Assembly (NCBI RefSeq): GCF_025642785.1
Contig: NZ_JANZKU010000001.1
Coordinates: forward strand, 186,001 to 250,000
DNA length: 64,000 nucleotides
Direction: 5' to 3'
DNA from: Pseudomonas sp. RIT-PI-AD
Lineage (GTDB): Bacteria; Pseudomonadota; Gammaproteobacteria; Pseudomonadales; Pseudomonadaceae
The notes beneath the pieces were generated by a model. That model saw only the letters and a program-made list of their open reading frames with translations. It was not told the origin of the DNA and did no database searches. The translations under genes and the position numbers were made by a program. Numbering within the stretch: position 1 is the stretch's first letter; each line of letters starts with the position of its first letter. This document shows positions 38,889 through 47,237 of the stretch, piece by piece.

Positions 38889-39476
38889 ATGACCCCCTAC
38901 CTGTCCATGGCCGCTTTTGCCCTGGCGTCCTCCATCACCCCAGGGCCGGTGAACCTGGTGGCGCTCAACACCGGCGCGCGCTTCGGTTTTCTTGCCAGCC
39001 TGCGTCACGTCAGCGGCGCCACCCTGGGCTTCACCCTGTTGTTGCTGTTGATCGGCCTGGGGCTCTACGAGCTGCTGGCCCGGGCGCCGGCGCTGATGTG
39101 GGCGATCCAGTGGGGCGGCGTGGCCTTCCTGTTGTACATGGCTTACCGACTGGCGCGGGACGACGGCCGCCTGGGCGCCGACCGGGCGATCGCCCGGCCC
39201 TCGTTCTGGACCGGCGCGCTGATGCAATGGCTCAACCCCAAGGCCTGGCTGGCCTCGGTCGCGGGCATGGGCTTGTACGCCGCGGACGGCGAGGTGACGC
39301 GGGTCTGGACCTTCGCCGCGCTGTACTTCGTGATCTGCTACCTGTCCCTGGCCTGCTGGGGCTGGACCGGCAGCGCGCTGCGCCGGCACATGGGCAACGC
39401 CGGGCGGGTGCGCCTGCTGAACCGTCTGATGGCGGCGTTGCTGGTGGCCAGCGCAGTCTACCTGCTGGAGAGCTGA
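38889..39476 (+). CDS. LysE/RhtB-family amino-acid exporter
   Basis: The 195-residue protein begins 'MTPYLSMAAFALASSITPGPVNLVALNTGARFG', with the family motif 'TPGPVN', and has about five to six membrane helices. LysE-type carriers export amino acids or homoserine derivatives. CGGAG precedes the ATG. It is convergent, with a 4-bp gap, with an AraC regulator, a frequent pairing that suggests substrate-controlled expression. Confidence 0.9.
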   Translation: MTPYLSMAAFALASSITPGPVNLVALNTGARFGFLASLRHVSGATLGFTLLLLLIGLGLYELLARAPALMWAIQWGGVAFLLYMAYRLARDDGRLGADRAIARPSFWTGALMQWLNPKAWLASVAGMGLYAADGEVTRVWTFAALYFVICYLSLACWGWTGSALRRHMGNAGRVRLLNRLMAALLVASAVYLLES

Positions 39477-39480
39477 CGCC

Positions 39481-40311
39481 TCAGTCGCGGTATTGGCCGG
39501 GGGTTGCGGCCAGATGGCGCTTGAACGCGCGCTGGAAATGCGCCTGGTCGGCGAAACCCGCCGCCAGGGCCACCTCGGACAACGGCTGGCCCTGCCTGAG
39601 CCAGTGCTGGCTGCGCTGGATGCGACGATTGACCAGGTAGGCATGGGGCGTCATGCCGTAGCCCTGCTTGAAGGCGCGGATCAGGTAGGACGGCGAGAGC
39701 CCGGCCGCCGCGCCGATGTCCTCCAGGGTCAGCGCCTGGGTGCAATGCGCGTCGATGAAGGCGGCGGCGCGTTGCAACCGACGCAAGGGCCCGGCGAGAG
39801 ACGCGCCGGGCGAGGGGGCGACGCTGTGTTGCAGGCGGGTGAAGAACGCCACCGCCGTGCTGGCCTTGTGCGCAGTGTCCGCCAGGGGGTCGATCAGGGT
39901 GTCGTAGAGTTCGGTCAGCCCGGCGAACAGCGCCGGGTCGCGGCTGAGGATGGTCGCGAACGGCTGGAAGCGGCCGTCCTCGCTGAAGCCCAGGTCCCGT
40001 TGCAGGGCGCCGAGCCAGGCGCTGTCGACGTAGAGCATCAGGTACGACCAGGATTGCCCGTCGATGGGGTTGCAGGCGTGCACCGCCTGGGGGTTCATCA
40101 TCACCACGCAACCGGCCTCGATGCGCTCGCGGGCCTCGCCGTTGAAATAGGTGCTGCGCCCGGCGGTGACCGCGCCGACCGAGAAGGCCTCGTGGGAATG
40201 GGCGGCGTAGCAGACCTTGCGGCCGTCCTCGACGGCGCGCGCCTCGATGAAGGGCAGTGCGGCGTCGCGCCAGAAGCGGGGCAGGGCGCGGTCGTCCGGG
40301 GCGAGGGGCAT
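39481..40311 (-). CDS. AraC-family transcriptional regulator
   Basis: The protein is about 276 residues from ATG 40311. An N-terminal cupin-like ligand domain includes 'HSHEAFSVGAVTAGRSTYF'. The C-terminal double helix-turn-helix includes 'LTLEDIGAAAGLSPSYLIRAFK' and 'LSEVALAAGFADQAHFQRAFKRH'. It lies convergent to the LysE exporter and probably controls it in response to an amino acid. A longer N-terminus is possible but not supported by a ribosome site. Confidence 0.88.
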   Translation of the reverse strand: MPLAPDDRALPRFWRDAALPFIEARAVEDGRKVCYAAHSHEAFSVGAVTAGRSTYFNGEARERIEAGCVVMMNPQAVHACNPIDGQSWSYLMLYVDSAWLGALQRDLGFSEDGRFQPFATILSRDPALFAGLTELYDTLIDPLADTAHKASTAVAFFTRLQHSVAPSPGASLAGPLRRLQRAAAFIDAHCTQALTLEDIGAAAGLSPSYLIRAFKQGYGMTPHAYLVNRRIQRSQHWLRQGQPLSEVALAAGFADQAHFQRAFKRHLAATPGQYRD

Positions 40312-40662
40312 GGGGTCACTTGTGGCTGGGCGGGGTCGGCTACTGTAGCAAGTGCGCGGGGGCGGGGCACCCACATCGGCCCGCCGGGGACCTGGAAAAC
40401 CGGAGAGTTCGTCGGTAGGCAGGACGGCCGGCGAGTCCCGAATGCGTATTCAGCGCCCGTCGAAGCGAACGGGCGCCGGGTCCGGCGAGGCTTGCGAGCG
40501 GCGGCCATGCGCTGCACCGGATATCGAGGCGGGTTGAGACATCGCGCACGTTCCGCGGGATTGGCCGGGCTCAATCGTCCTTATTGGGAAACCTTCCCGC
40601 CCCGGATGGTCACACCCACCAGCCGGCGCGGTTCGCCGGTGCGACAATACGGAGTCAACCCG
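40312..40662. other. Intergenic region with one hairpin
   Basis: The 351-bp gap has no credible gene. GCGCCCGT and ACGGGCGC form a perfect 8-bp stem with loop CGAAGCGA at 40453-40476, without a T-run. Confidence 0.4.
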
Positions 40663-41019
40663 ATGACCAAACCGCTGCTTCACGCCCTGCTGATCCTGCC
40701 CCTCGCCGGGGCGGTTCTGGCGGACGAACCCGCCGCGCTGGGCACCGTGCAATGCCACGCGCTCACCCGAATCCAGCAACCCGACAGCTCCGAGGCCCGC
40801 GAAGTCGGCCTCTGGGTCGAAGGCTTTCTCTACGGGGTCGACGAGGAGCTGATGAGCGCGGATAACCTGATCGAGAACTTCGACGCCGGCCAGCGGCGCG
40901 CCTGGATCGGCGCCTACTGCGCCCGCCATCCGAATGCCAGCGTGCTGGAACTGGCGCGGGAAATGGCCCGTTTCATCGATTCCGGGCGGGTGAGGCGGAT
41001 CGAGAGCATCAGCGGTTGA
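40663..41019 (+). CDS. Small secreted protein, possibly HdeA-like
   Basis: The 118-residue protein has a clear signal peptide ('MTKPLLHALLILPLAGAVLA'). The mature part has two cysteines ('VQCHALTR' and 'AYCARHPNASVLELAREM') and helices, which recall the acid-stress chaperones HdeA/HdeB in size and Cys spacing. The match is weak. GGAG precedes the ATG. It is the last gene before the large AT-rich gap upstream of the AfsA operon. Confidence 0.65.
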   Translation: MTKPLLHALLILPLAGAVLADEPAALGTVQCHALTRIQQPDSSEAREVGLWVEGFLYGVDEELMSADNLIENFDAGQRRAWIGAYCARHPNASVLELAREMARFIDSGRVRRIESISG

Positions 41020-41613
41020 CGGCCGCGGCGGGCGGCCCCGTATCGCGTCTTGCCCTCGATGGTAATGGCGCGTCGAATAAAGGCTGGGCCGGCACGCGGT
41101 GACTGCGCCCGAACCCTCGGTCGCGGGGACGCGCCGACGCCCGGGATGCCGGAAAAGCCACGCCCCGGGGCAATCCCAGGGGCTGTAGAACATCACCGCG
41201 CGCAGGCCCTTTTCGTACAGAGCCCAAGCGCCTAGGTCGAGGCTCCCGCCCTGAATGACCCGGCGCGCTTTGCTGCGCTTGTCCGGCTTCTCCGTCGTAC
41301 GCCAACCCAGCGCCCGGCCCTCGCGAGGGCTCTATCACGCGGGCCAGGGTGTCTTTTCCGGCGCAAATGAACACGAGCCACTACCGTCCGGCGTAAATTC
41401 GCCCCGCCTCGAAACCGATTGCATATCGGTCTTTTGCCACGCGGGAAAAACCGAGCATCGGGTTCGGGTATCGCGGCCGCCGCCTAGTGACACGCTCGCT
41501 GGAAGCGTTCGGTGGGACGTTGCGGAACTTGTTTCGCTATTGCGCCATAACCGTTAACTGTCCGGATTCGAACCGTTCGCTTACTTCGCGGGGCACTCTT
41601 TCGGGTAATTGGC

Positions 41614-41630
41614 TTATTGTCCGACAATAA
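41614..41630. promoter_or_regulatory. Perfect palindrome, candidate operator 1
   Basis: TTATTGTC-C-GACAATAA is a perfect inverted repeat with 8-bp arms and a 1-bp centre, about 350 bp before the AfsA-like start. It lies in an AT-rich zone with no gene. Confidence 0.55.
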
Positions 41631-41797
41631 CGCGGCTATTTATTTTTTTCGGCGAACGAACTAACGTCATAATCTGTCTTCAGATGCATGTGGATGTTTA
41701 ACGAGTGGGCAGGGAAGAACGAGGCTAGTCTTAAACTCCGATCAGCCTGATATTGATCGCCCCATCAGCGTTGGATAATCAAACCAGCGTCCTTGTA

Positions 41798-41816
41798 TTT
41801 CCAATTTCATTGGAAA
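41798..41816. promoter_or_regulatory. Perfect palindrome, candidate operator 2
   Basis: TTTCCAAT-TTC-ATTGGAAA is a perfect inverted repeat with 8-bp arms, 160-180 bp before the operon's first start codon. Size and symmetry fit a dimeric regulator such as a TetR- or LysR-type protein. Confidence 0.6.
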
Positions 41817-41977
41817 GGTAATCGCTCGGATTTCATAATAATAACAATCCGATTGTTCAGACCTCTTGTTTGCAGGCGCGGGCCTTGCCTCGGCGCTTGC
41901 GGATGCCTGCCGTTTCCGAAATGGAAGTTTCGTGTGACTACGTGGAATCGCGCCAAGGGCGCATGGAGGGCAGTGAA

Positions 41978-42910
41978 ATGTCGAGTAGCGGAGTGAGTGC
42001 CAGGGAAGTTTCGCAGGCGGATGGATCTATATATCCGGGGCATTGGAATGCGCGCGGAAATATATATACGCGTGCACTCGAAGTCGACGAGACCAGTCGG
42101 TTCTTCTTCGACCATCCGGTCGATCATGTGCCGGGCATGTTATTGCTCGATGGGGTGTTGGGCGTGGCCGAAGAGGCACTTTCCCATACCCTCGGCACGC
42201 AGGCGGGCGAAGAAACTTACTATATAGCGGCGCTGGAATTGTCGTTCGAACGCTTCTGCGAGAAAGACGGGGCGATCGATATGCAAGCCAGGTTCGAGCG
42301 CGCGGGCGAAGCGCGTCATGCCTGTTACTTGCAGATCACGCAATACGACGCGCCGGTCTGTCGAGGGACGATCGAGTTCAGGCCCAATCTCTCCGTCGAT
42401 GGCCGCGTGCGGTCGGGACCGGACGAGCCTATCCAGCCGGCACCGGCCGAGCACGTGCACAAATTGCACCGGGAAAACATCTTCATTTCCGACCTGCGTC
42501 GCGCGCCGGGCGGCACCTACCGGTCGCGTCTGTTGCCGTTGCCCGCCGACCATGGCCTGCAAGCGCGTCGCCGCCCGTGGCGGACGCCGCTGGAGATCGT
42601 AGAGGCGTGCCGGCAGTTTTCCCTGCTGTTGCAGCACGCGGTGCAGAACACCCCCACCGACAAGCCGTTCATCCTCGCCTCCGTCGCCGCGCGTTTTCAT
42701 GAGCCGCTGTCCCGCGGCGCGCGCCTGGACGTCGCCTCGGTGGCGGGCCAGGGGGTGATACCGCAAGGCAACGGTACCCAGGTGCTCGAGGTGCTCGAGG
42801 GCGAACGGAGAGTCGCCGAGATCGCCGTGGGCGGCCGTGCCGTCAGCCCCAGACTCTACGCGCGGATCCGTCAGGCGCGCCCTCAACCGACTTCGGAGAA
42901 ACGCCCATGA
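41978..42910 (+). CDS. AfsA-type double-hotdog protein, putative gamma-butyrolactone synthase
   Basis: The protein is 310 residues from ATG 41978, chosen because GGAGG lies 8 bases ahead; upstream in-frame ATGs lack this. Two A-factor-biosynthesis hotdog domains are visible. The first (about 10-140) carries 'FFFDHPVDHVPGMLLLDG'. The second (about 155-300) carries 'VHKLHRENIFISDL' and 'PLEIVEACRQFSLLLQHA'. In Streptomyces AfsA the VHK half is N-terminal and the DHPxDHVPGM half C-terminal, so the order is reversed here. AfsA condenses a beta-ketoacyl thioester with dihydroxyacetone phosphate. The Arg expected after DHVPGM (ESARQ in AfsA) is missing ('DGVLG'), so activity may differ. It is the first gene of a five-gene operon. 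Confidence 0.78.
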   Translation: MSSSGVSAREVSQADGSIYPGHWNARGNIYTRALEVDETSRFFFDHPVDHVPGMLLLDGVLGVAEEALSHTLGTQAGEETYYIAALELSFERFCEKDGAIDMQARFERAGEARHACYLQITQYDAPVCRGTIEFRPNLSVDGRVRSGPDEPIQPAPAEHVHKLHRENIFISDLRRAPGGTYRSRLLPLPADHGLQARRRPWRTPLEIVEACRQFSLLLQHAVQNTPTDKPFILASVAARFHEPLSRGARLDVASVAGQGVIPQGNGTQVLEVLEGERRVAEIAVGGRAVSPRLYARIRQARPQPTSEKRP

Positions 42911-43560
42911 ATACCCTGTTGCGTCGCTTTCCCGCTCTGCTCCTGCCCATCGCCCTGGTTGCTCTGGCTTGGGCGTTGTGGCGCGAATGGTCGCTGCGCG
43001 TGGAATCGCCCCACGCGTTCGCCGCGCTGCTGATCGCGCTGCACCTGGTGTGGATCTTCTTCGAGCTGAAGATCACCCTGCGCACCTCCCGCGAGGAGTC
43101 CGGCAGCGCCGACCGGGGCACCCTGCAGTTCTACGGGCTGGCCCGCTTCGCGACCATCGTCGCGGCGTTGTATGGCGCGCCGTTGCACTGGCAGCAGTGG
43201 CACGCCTGGCTGCTGGCGCCCGCCGTGCTGTTCGTCCTGGGGATCGCCATCCGCCTGACGGCGATCAAGACCCTGGGCGACTTCTATTCCCACCAGGTGC
43301 GGGTGATCGAAGGCCATCAGGTGGTGCAGAGCGGGCCCTATCGCTGGGTGCGCCACCCGGCCTACAGCGGCATGCTGTTGGCGGAGTTCGGCTTCGTCCT
43401 GTATTTCGCCAACCTGCCGGGCCTGCTGGGATTCTTCTGCCTGCTGCTGCCTTCCATCGTGGTGCGCATCCGCGTCGAGGAGCGGGCGCTGAACGCCACC
43501 GTCTCGGGCTATGGGCACTACGCGCAGCGGCACAAGCGCATCATCCCGGGGGTGTGGTGA
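42907..43560 (+). CDS. Isoprenylcysteine-methyltransferase-like membrane protein
   Basis: The 217-residue protein has about five membrane helices and the C-terminal ICMT/phospholipid methyltransferase signature 'VQSGPYRWVRHPAYSGMLL', then 'RIRVEERAL' and 'YAQRHKRIIPGVW'. Such enzymes methylate carboxyl or other groups of lipid substrates with SAM at the membrane. The start overlaps the AfsA-like stop by 4 bp (ATGA), indicating translational coupling. By context it may methylate a carboxyl or phosphate group of the operon's product; this is inference. Confidence 0.82.
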   Translation: MNTLLRRFPALLLPIALVALAWALWREWSLRVESPHAFAALLIALHLVWIFFELKITLRTSREESGSADRGTLQFYGLARFATIVAALYGAPLHWQQWHAWLLAPAVLFVLGIAIRLTAIKTLGDFYSHQVRVIEGHQVVQSGPYRWVRHPAYSGMLLAEFGFVLYFANLPGLLGFFCLLLPSIVVRIRVEERALNATVSGYGHYAQRHKRIIPGVW

Positions 43561-43564
43561 AACC

Positions 43565-46276
43565 ATGAGCCTGCTCATCGAACCCCGCGACCTGCTGGAC
43601 CCCGGCCAGGTCGGCTTCAAGTTCTCCCGGCAGGCGCAGATGCGTGAGGCCGGTTTCCCGGTCCCGCCGTTCTGTTGCGTGCCGGCCAGTGCCTTCGACC
43701 GTGCCCTGGCGCCGTTACGGGCGGACTCGCCCGAGCCGGGCAGCCCGCACTGCGCCGATCGACGCGCGCTCCGTGCCTGGGCGGCGGGCATCCGCCAGCG
43801 CCTCAGCGCCGCCCCGCTGGACCAGGCGCTGGCCGCCGCCTTGCATCAGGCGTTCGATCGCCTGGCGGGGCCGGATGGCTTCGTCGCGGTCCGCGCCTGC
43901 GTGGTCACCGGGGCGGACGGCGTCGGCGAGGACTCCGCCCAGGACCCCTTCGCCGGTCTATCCGACAGCTTCCTCTACGTGCGCCGCGCCGCCCTGCTCA
44001 AGCGGGTCGCCCAGTGCTGGGCCTCGGCCTTCAACGAGGAGGCGGTGCTCTATCGCCTGGAGCAGGGGCTGGCGCCCTTTGCCGCGCGGGTCGCGGTGGG
44101 CATCCAGACCATGGTCTGCGGCACGCGCTCCTTCGTTGCCTTCTCGGTGGACCCGCGTGACGCCGCCAATCGCTGCGTGATCGCCGCCGCCCACGGCATC
44201 GGCGAGGGGGTGGTGCAGGACAAGGCCGACGTCGACCATTTCTTCTACGCCCGGGGCAGCGGGGCGGTCACCTCGACCCTGATCGCCAAGCACCGCCAGG
44301 CGGTGCGGGACCCCGCCCTCGACGACGACAGTGCGGAGGGGTTCGCCAGCGACGGCGTGGTGGTCCGCGAGGTGCCCGCCGAGCGGGTGGCGGCCGCGGT
44401 GCTGGATGACGGCGAAGTGCGCGCCATCGCCCACCTGGCGTTGCGCGTGGAAGCCTATTTCGGCATGCCCCAGGACATCGAGGGCACCCTCACCGAGGAT
44501 GGCGTCATCCACCTGGTGCAGGCCCGGCCCATCGCGGTCGATCCGCGCCTGCGCCACCTGTGGAGCAACAGCAACATCACCGAGAGCTTTCCCGGGGTCA
44601 CCACGGCCCTGACCTACTCCTTCGCCCAGGCGTTCTACTACAGCATCTTCCGCGACCTCTATCGCCGGCTGGGGGTGAGCGAAGGCCTGTTGCGGCGCAA
44701 CGCCACTCACTTGCAGCAGATGATCGGTTTCCTCCATGGGCGCATTTATTACCGCCTGGACGACTGGTACATCCTCCACAGCCAACTGCCGGTGTTCCCG
44801 CTGTTCCGGCCCGGCTGGGAACGCATGATGGGCATCGAGCCCGGCGCCATGGACGGGCGCAGCGCGCTGCCGCCCCTGGGCCGCTGGCGTGCCGCCCTGC
44901 GCCTGGGGGCGTCGGCGGCGCGGGTGATCGTCGCGCTGGTGCGCAACGAGCGTCGCATGGGCGATTTCGAGGCCTGGTGGGAGCGGCTGTTCGCGGCGCG
45001 CCGCGGCCAGGACCTCGGGCGCACCACGCCGCTGGCGCGGATCGAGGATTTCCACGGGCTGTGGCGCGAGGTGAGCGAGTGGTGGGGCCTGACCCTGATC
45101 AACGACACCCTGCTGAGCAACGCTTCCGGCCTGGTGGGCAAGCTGCTGGCCCGCTACCTGCCCGACGCCGACCCCGCGCTGTTCAACGACTTGCTGTGCG
45201 GTGACGAGGAGAACCGGAGCAGCGCGATCCTGATGTCCCTGGTGGCGCTGGGCGAGCAGGTGCGCGCGCACCCGACGCTGTCGCGGCGGCAGGAGGACGA
45301 GCAGGACCTGTGGCCGGCGCTGGAGCGCGGCGAGTTCGGCGAGCCCTTGCTGCAGGCGTTCCGCCGCCACCTGCACCACTACGGCGACCGGGGCTTGCAG
45401 GAGTTGAAGATGGAGCAGCCGAGCCTGCGCGACACCCCGGCGACGCTGCTGCGCCTGGCCCGGCATTATGCCGACGCGGGCCTCAGCGTCGACGGCCTGC
45501 GTCGCCAGGAGCAGGGCATCCGCCAGGCCGCCGAACGGGTACTGGAGCAAGGCCTCGGGCAAGCCAGCTGGCGCTTCAAACTGCTGGCCTGGCTGGTGGG
45601 CAAGGTGCGCCTGTACGCGCGCTACCGGGAGAATTCCCGCTATTGCCGCAGCGAGCTGTTCGGCTACGCGCGGGCGCTGTTCCAGTCCCTGGGCAAGGAC
45701 CTGGCGCGGCAAGGCGTGCTGCGCAGCGCCGACGACGTGTTCCACCTGACCCGCGAAGAGTTGTTCGGCTATTTCGAGGGCACCGGCAGCACCCCGGCGC
45801 TGCAAGGGCTCGCCGACACCCGGCGGGCCGCCTTCGAGCGTCCGGGCGAGGAATTGCCCATGGCGTTCAGCACCTACGAGGCGGTGCCCGCCGGGTTGCA
45901 GGTGGCCCGCGAGGAGACCGCCGCGGTCGCCTCGGAAGACGGCGCCATGCGCGGGCTCGGCTCCAGCAGCGGCGTGGTGCGGGGCATCGCCCGGGTGGTG
46001 CTGGACCCGCAGCAGGCCATCGCTTCCACCGAGGACATGATCCTGGTGGCGCGCGAGACCGATCCCGGCTGGCTGTTTCTGATGCTCACCGCCAAGGGCA
46101 TCGTCGTCGAGCGCGGCACCATGCTCTCCCACACGGCGATCACCAGCCGCAAGTTCGGGATTCCCTCGGTGGTATCCCTGGCCAACGCCACGCGCCTGAT
46201 CCCCGACGGCGCGCTGATCGAAATCAATGGCACCAGCGGGGCGGTGACCCTGCTGGAACAGGAGGAAGTCGCCTGA
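43565..46276 (+). CDS. PEP-synthase/rifampicin-phosphotransferase-like dikinase
   Basis: The 903-residue protein has an ATP-grasp domain at the N-terminus (about 15-325), with 'GEDSAQDPFAGLSDSFLYV' and the end motif 'DIEGTLTEDGVIHLVQARPI'. A large middle domain (about 340-790) has no PEP-binding barrel. The C-terminal phosphohistidine domain has 'GTMLSHTAITSRKFGIPSV' (His near 856). This order and length equal rifampicin phosphotransferases, which move the beta-phosphate of ATP through His to a small molecule. Here the acceptor may be a butyrolactone or its alcohol. It begins 4 bp after the methyltransferase gene. Confidence 0.85.
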   Translation: MSLLIEPRDLLDPGQVGFKFSRQAQMREAGFPVPPFCCVPASAFDRALAPLRADSPEPGSPHCADRRALRAWAAGIRQRLSAAPLDQALAAALHQAFDRLAGPDGFVAVRACVVTGADGVGEDSAQDPFAGLSDSFLYVRRAALLKRVAQCWASAFNEEAVLYRLEQGLAPFAARVAVGIQTMVCGTRSFVAFSVDPRDAANRCVIAAAHGIGEGVVQDKADVDHFFYARGSGAVTSTLIAKHRQAVRDPALDDDSAEGFASDGVVVREVPAERVAAAVLDDGEVRAIAHLALRVEAYFGMPQDIEGTLTEDGVIHLVQARPIAVDPRLRHLWSNSNITESFPGVTTALTYSFAQAFYYSIFRDLYRRLGVSEGLLRRNATHLQQMIGFLHGRIYYRLDDWYILHSQLPVFPLFRPGWERMMGIEPGAMDGRSALPPLGRWRAALRLGASAARVIVALVRNERRMGDFEAWWERLFAARRGQDLGRTTPLARIEDFHGLWREVSEWWGLTLINDTLLSNASGLVGKLLARYLPDADPALFNDLLCGDEENRSSAILMSLVALGEQVRAHPTLSRRQEDEQDLWPALERGEFGEPLLQAFRRHLHHYGDRGLQELKMEQPSLRDTPATLLRLARHYADAGLSVDGLRRQEQGIRQAAERVLEQGLGQASWRFKLLAWLVGKVRLYARYRENSRYCRSELFGYARALFQSLGKDLARQGVLRSADDVFHLTREELFGYFEGTGSTPALQGLADTRRAAFERPGEELPMAFSTYEAVPAGLQVAREETAAVASEDGAMRGLGSSSGVVRGIARVVLDPQQAIASTEDMILVARETDPGWLFLMLTAKGIVVERGTMLSHTAITSRKFGIPSVVSLANATRLIPDGALIEINGTSGAVTLLEQEEVA

Positions 46277-47226
46277 TGAAACCCACGTCCGGAATATCCG
46301 CTCCACTGGCCTCGCCGCTCGGCTGGGCGGGGCGGCTCGCGCGCTTCATGGGCGCGGTGTTCTCGCCACGACTTTACGGCAGCTACGCGCTGCTCTGGGT
46401 CCTCGCCCTGGAGGGCTCGCTGGCGGTGCTGGCGCCTTCGGCCACCTGGTCCCCCGACGTGCAGACCGGCATCCGCGTGCTGTCGGTGTGGCTGACCCTG
46501 TTCTACCTGCGCATGGCCGACGAACAGAAGGACCTGGACTACGACCGCGTGCACAACCCGGATCGGCCCCTGGTGCGCGGCGAGATCAGCCACGCCGAGC
46601 TGCGCGTCGGCATGGCGCTGATCGCCGTGCTGCTGCTGGTGCTGAACCTGGGCGGGGCGCCGCTGACCCCGGCGATCCTGCTGTTCGACCTGGGTTATGC
46701 GCTGCTGCTGATGTTCGTCGAAGGGCGCAGCGCCTGGTTCCGCGATTCGCTGCTGGTGAACCTGTTCGCCACCTACCCGGTGCAGTTGTTGCTGAGCCTG
46801 TACGTGGCGCTCTCCCTGGCGCTCGGTCGCGGCGAGTCGGCGTCGCTTGCCGACACCCTGTTGCTGATACTGGCCTTCGCCTGCGCCTTCCTGCACCTGG
46901 AGTTCGCCCGCAAGACCCGCTGGCAGGTGGAACCGGGCACCCGGGTCTATTCGGACCTGTTCGGGCCGCGGGGCAGCGCCGCGGTCGCTTTCGGCCTGGC
47001 CCTGGCCGCCGAGTTGCTGGCGCTGGCGGCTTTCCGGCCCTGGACGACCGGCTTCGTCTGGGCCAGCCTGGTGCCTTGGTTGGCCCTGGGGTTCGCCGCC
47101 TTCGGCGCATTCGCTTTCCTGGGCCGCCGCGCGGCGGTCTGGCCCAAACCCTTGGCTTTCGGCTTCCTGCTGGTGTTCTACGCCGGCTTGATCCTGCAGG
47201 CCGTGGCCCGCGGTATCGGACATTGA
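46276..47226 (+). CDS. UbiA-family membrane transferase-like protein
   Basis: The 316-residue protein has eight or nine hydrophobic helices. After the second helix comes 'LRMADEQKDLDYD' followed by 'NPDRPLVRGEIS', which corresponds to the first Asp-rich motif and RPL-GxIs of UbiA prenyltransferases. The second motif is less clear ('TRVYSDLFGPRGS'). UbiA enzymes transfer polyprenyl or phospho-sugar groups between membrane substrates. The start codon overlaps the dikinase stop (TGATG). Substrates are unknown; a lipid alkylation or condensation step of the operon product is a guess. Confidence 0.75.
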   Translation: MKPTSGISAPLASPLGWAGRLARFMGAVFSPRLYGSYALLWVLALEGSLAVLAPSATWSPDVQTGIRVLSVWLTLFYLRMADEQKDLDYDRVHNPDRPLVRGEISHAELRVGMALIAVLLLVLNLGGAPLTPAILLFDLGYALLLMFVEGRSAWFRDSLLVNLFATYPVQLLLSLYVALSLALGRGESASLADTLLLILAFACAFLHLEFARKTRWQVEPGTRVYSDLFGPRGSAAVAFGLALAAELLALAAFRPWTTGFVWASLVPWLALGFAAFGAFAFLGRRAAVWPKPLAFGFLLVFYAGLILQAVARGIGH

Positions 47227-47237
47227 GGAGAATGCCC

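Larger units (their letters stand above)
41020..41977. other. Long AT-rich regulatory region upstream of the AfsA-like operon
   Basis: About 960 bp without a credible gene. GC content falls strongly from about 41560 to 41870, unlike the flanks. It carries two perfect palindromes (41614-41630 and 41798-41816) and the weaker inverted repeat CGATCA-N9-TGATCG (41739-41759). Such length and composition suggest a complex promoter for the operon, or a transferred DNA boundary. Confidence 0.6.

Noticed and set aside
41020-41560. Small open frames on both strands between the secreted protein and the AfsA gene
   Set aside because: No ribosome sites, signal peptides or family patterns; Arg/Pro-rich translations typical of chance frames.
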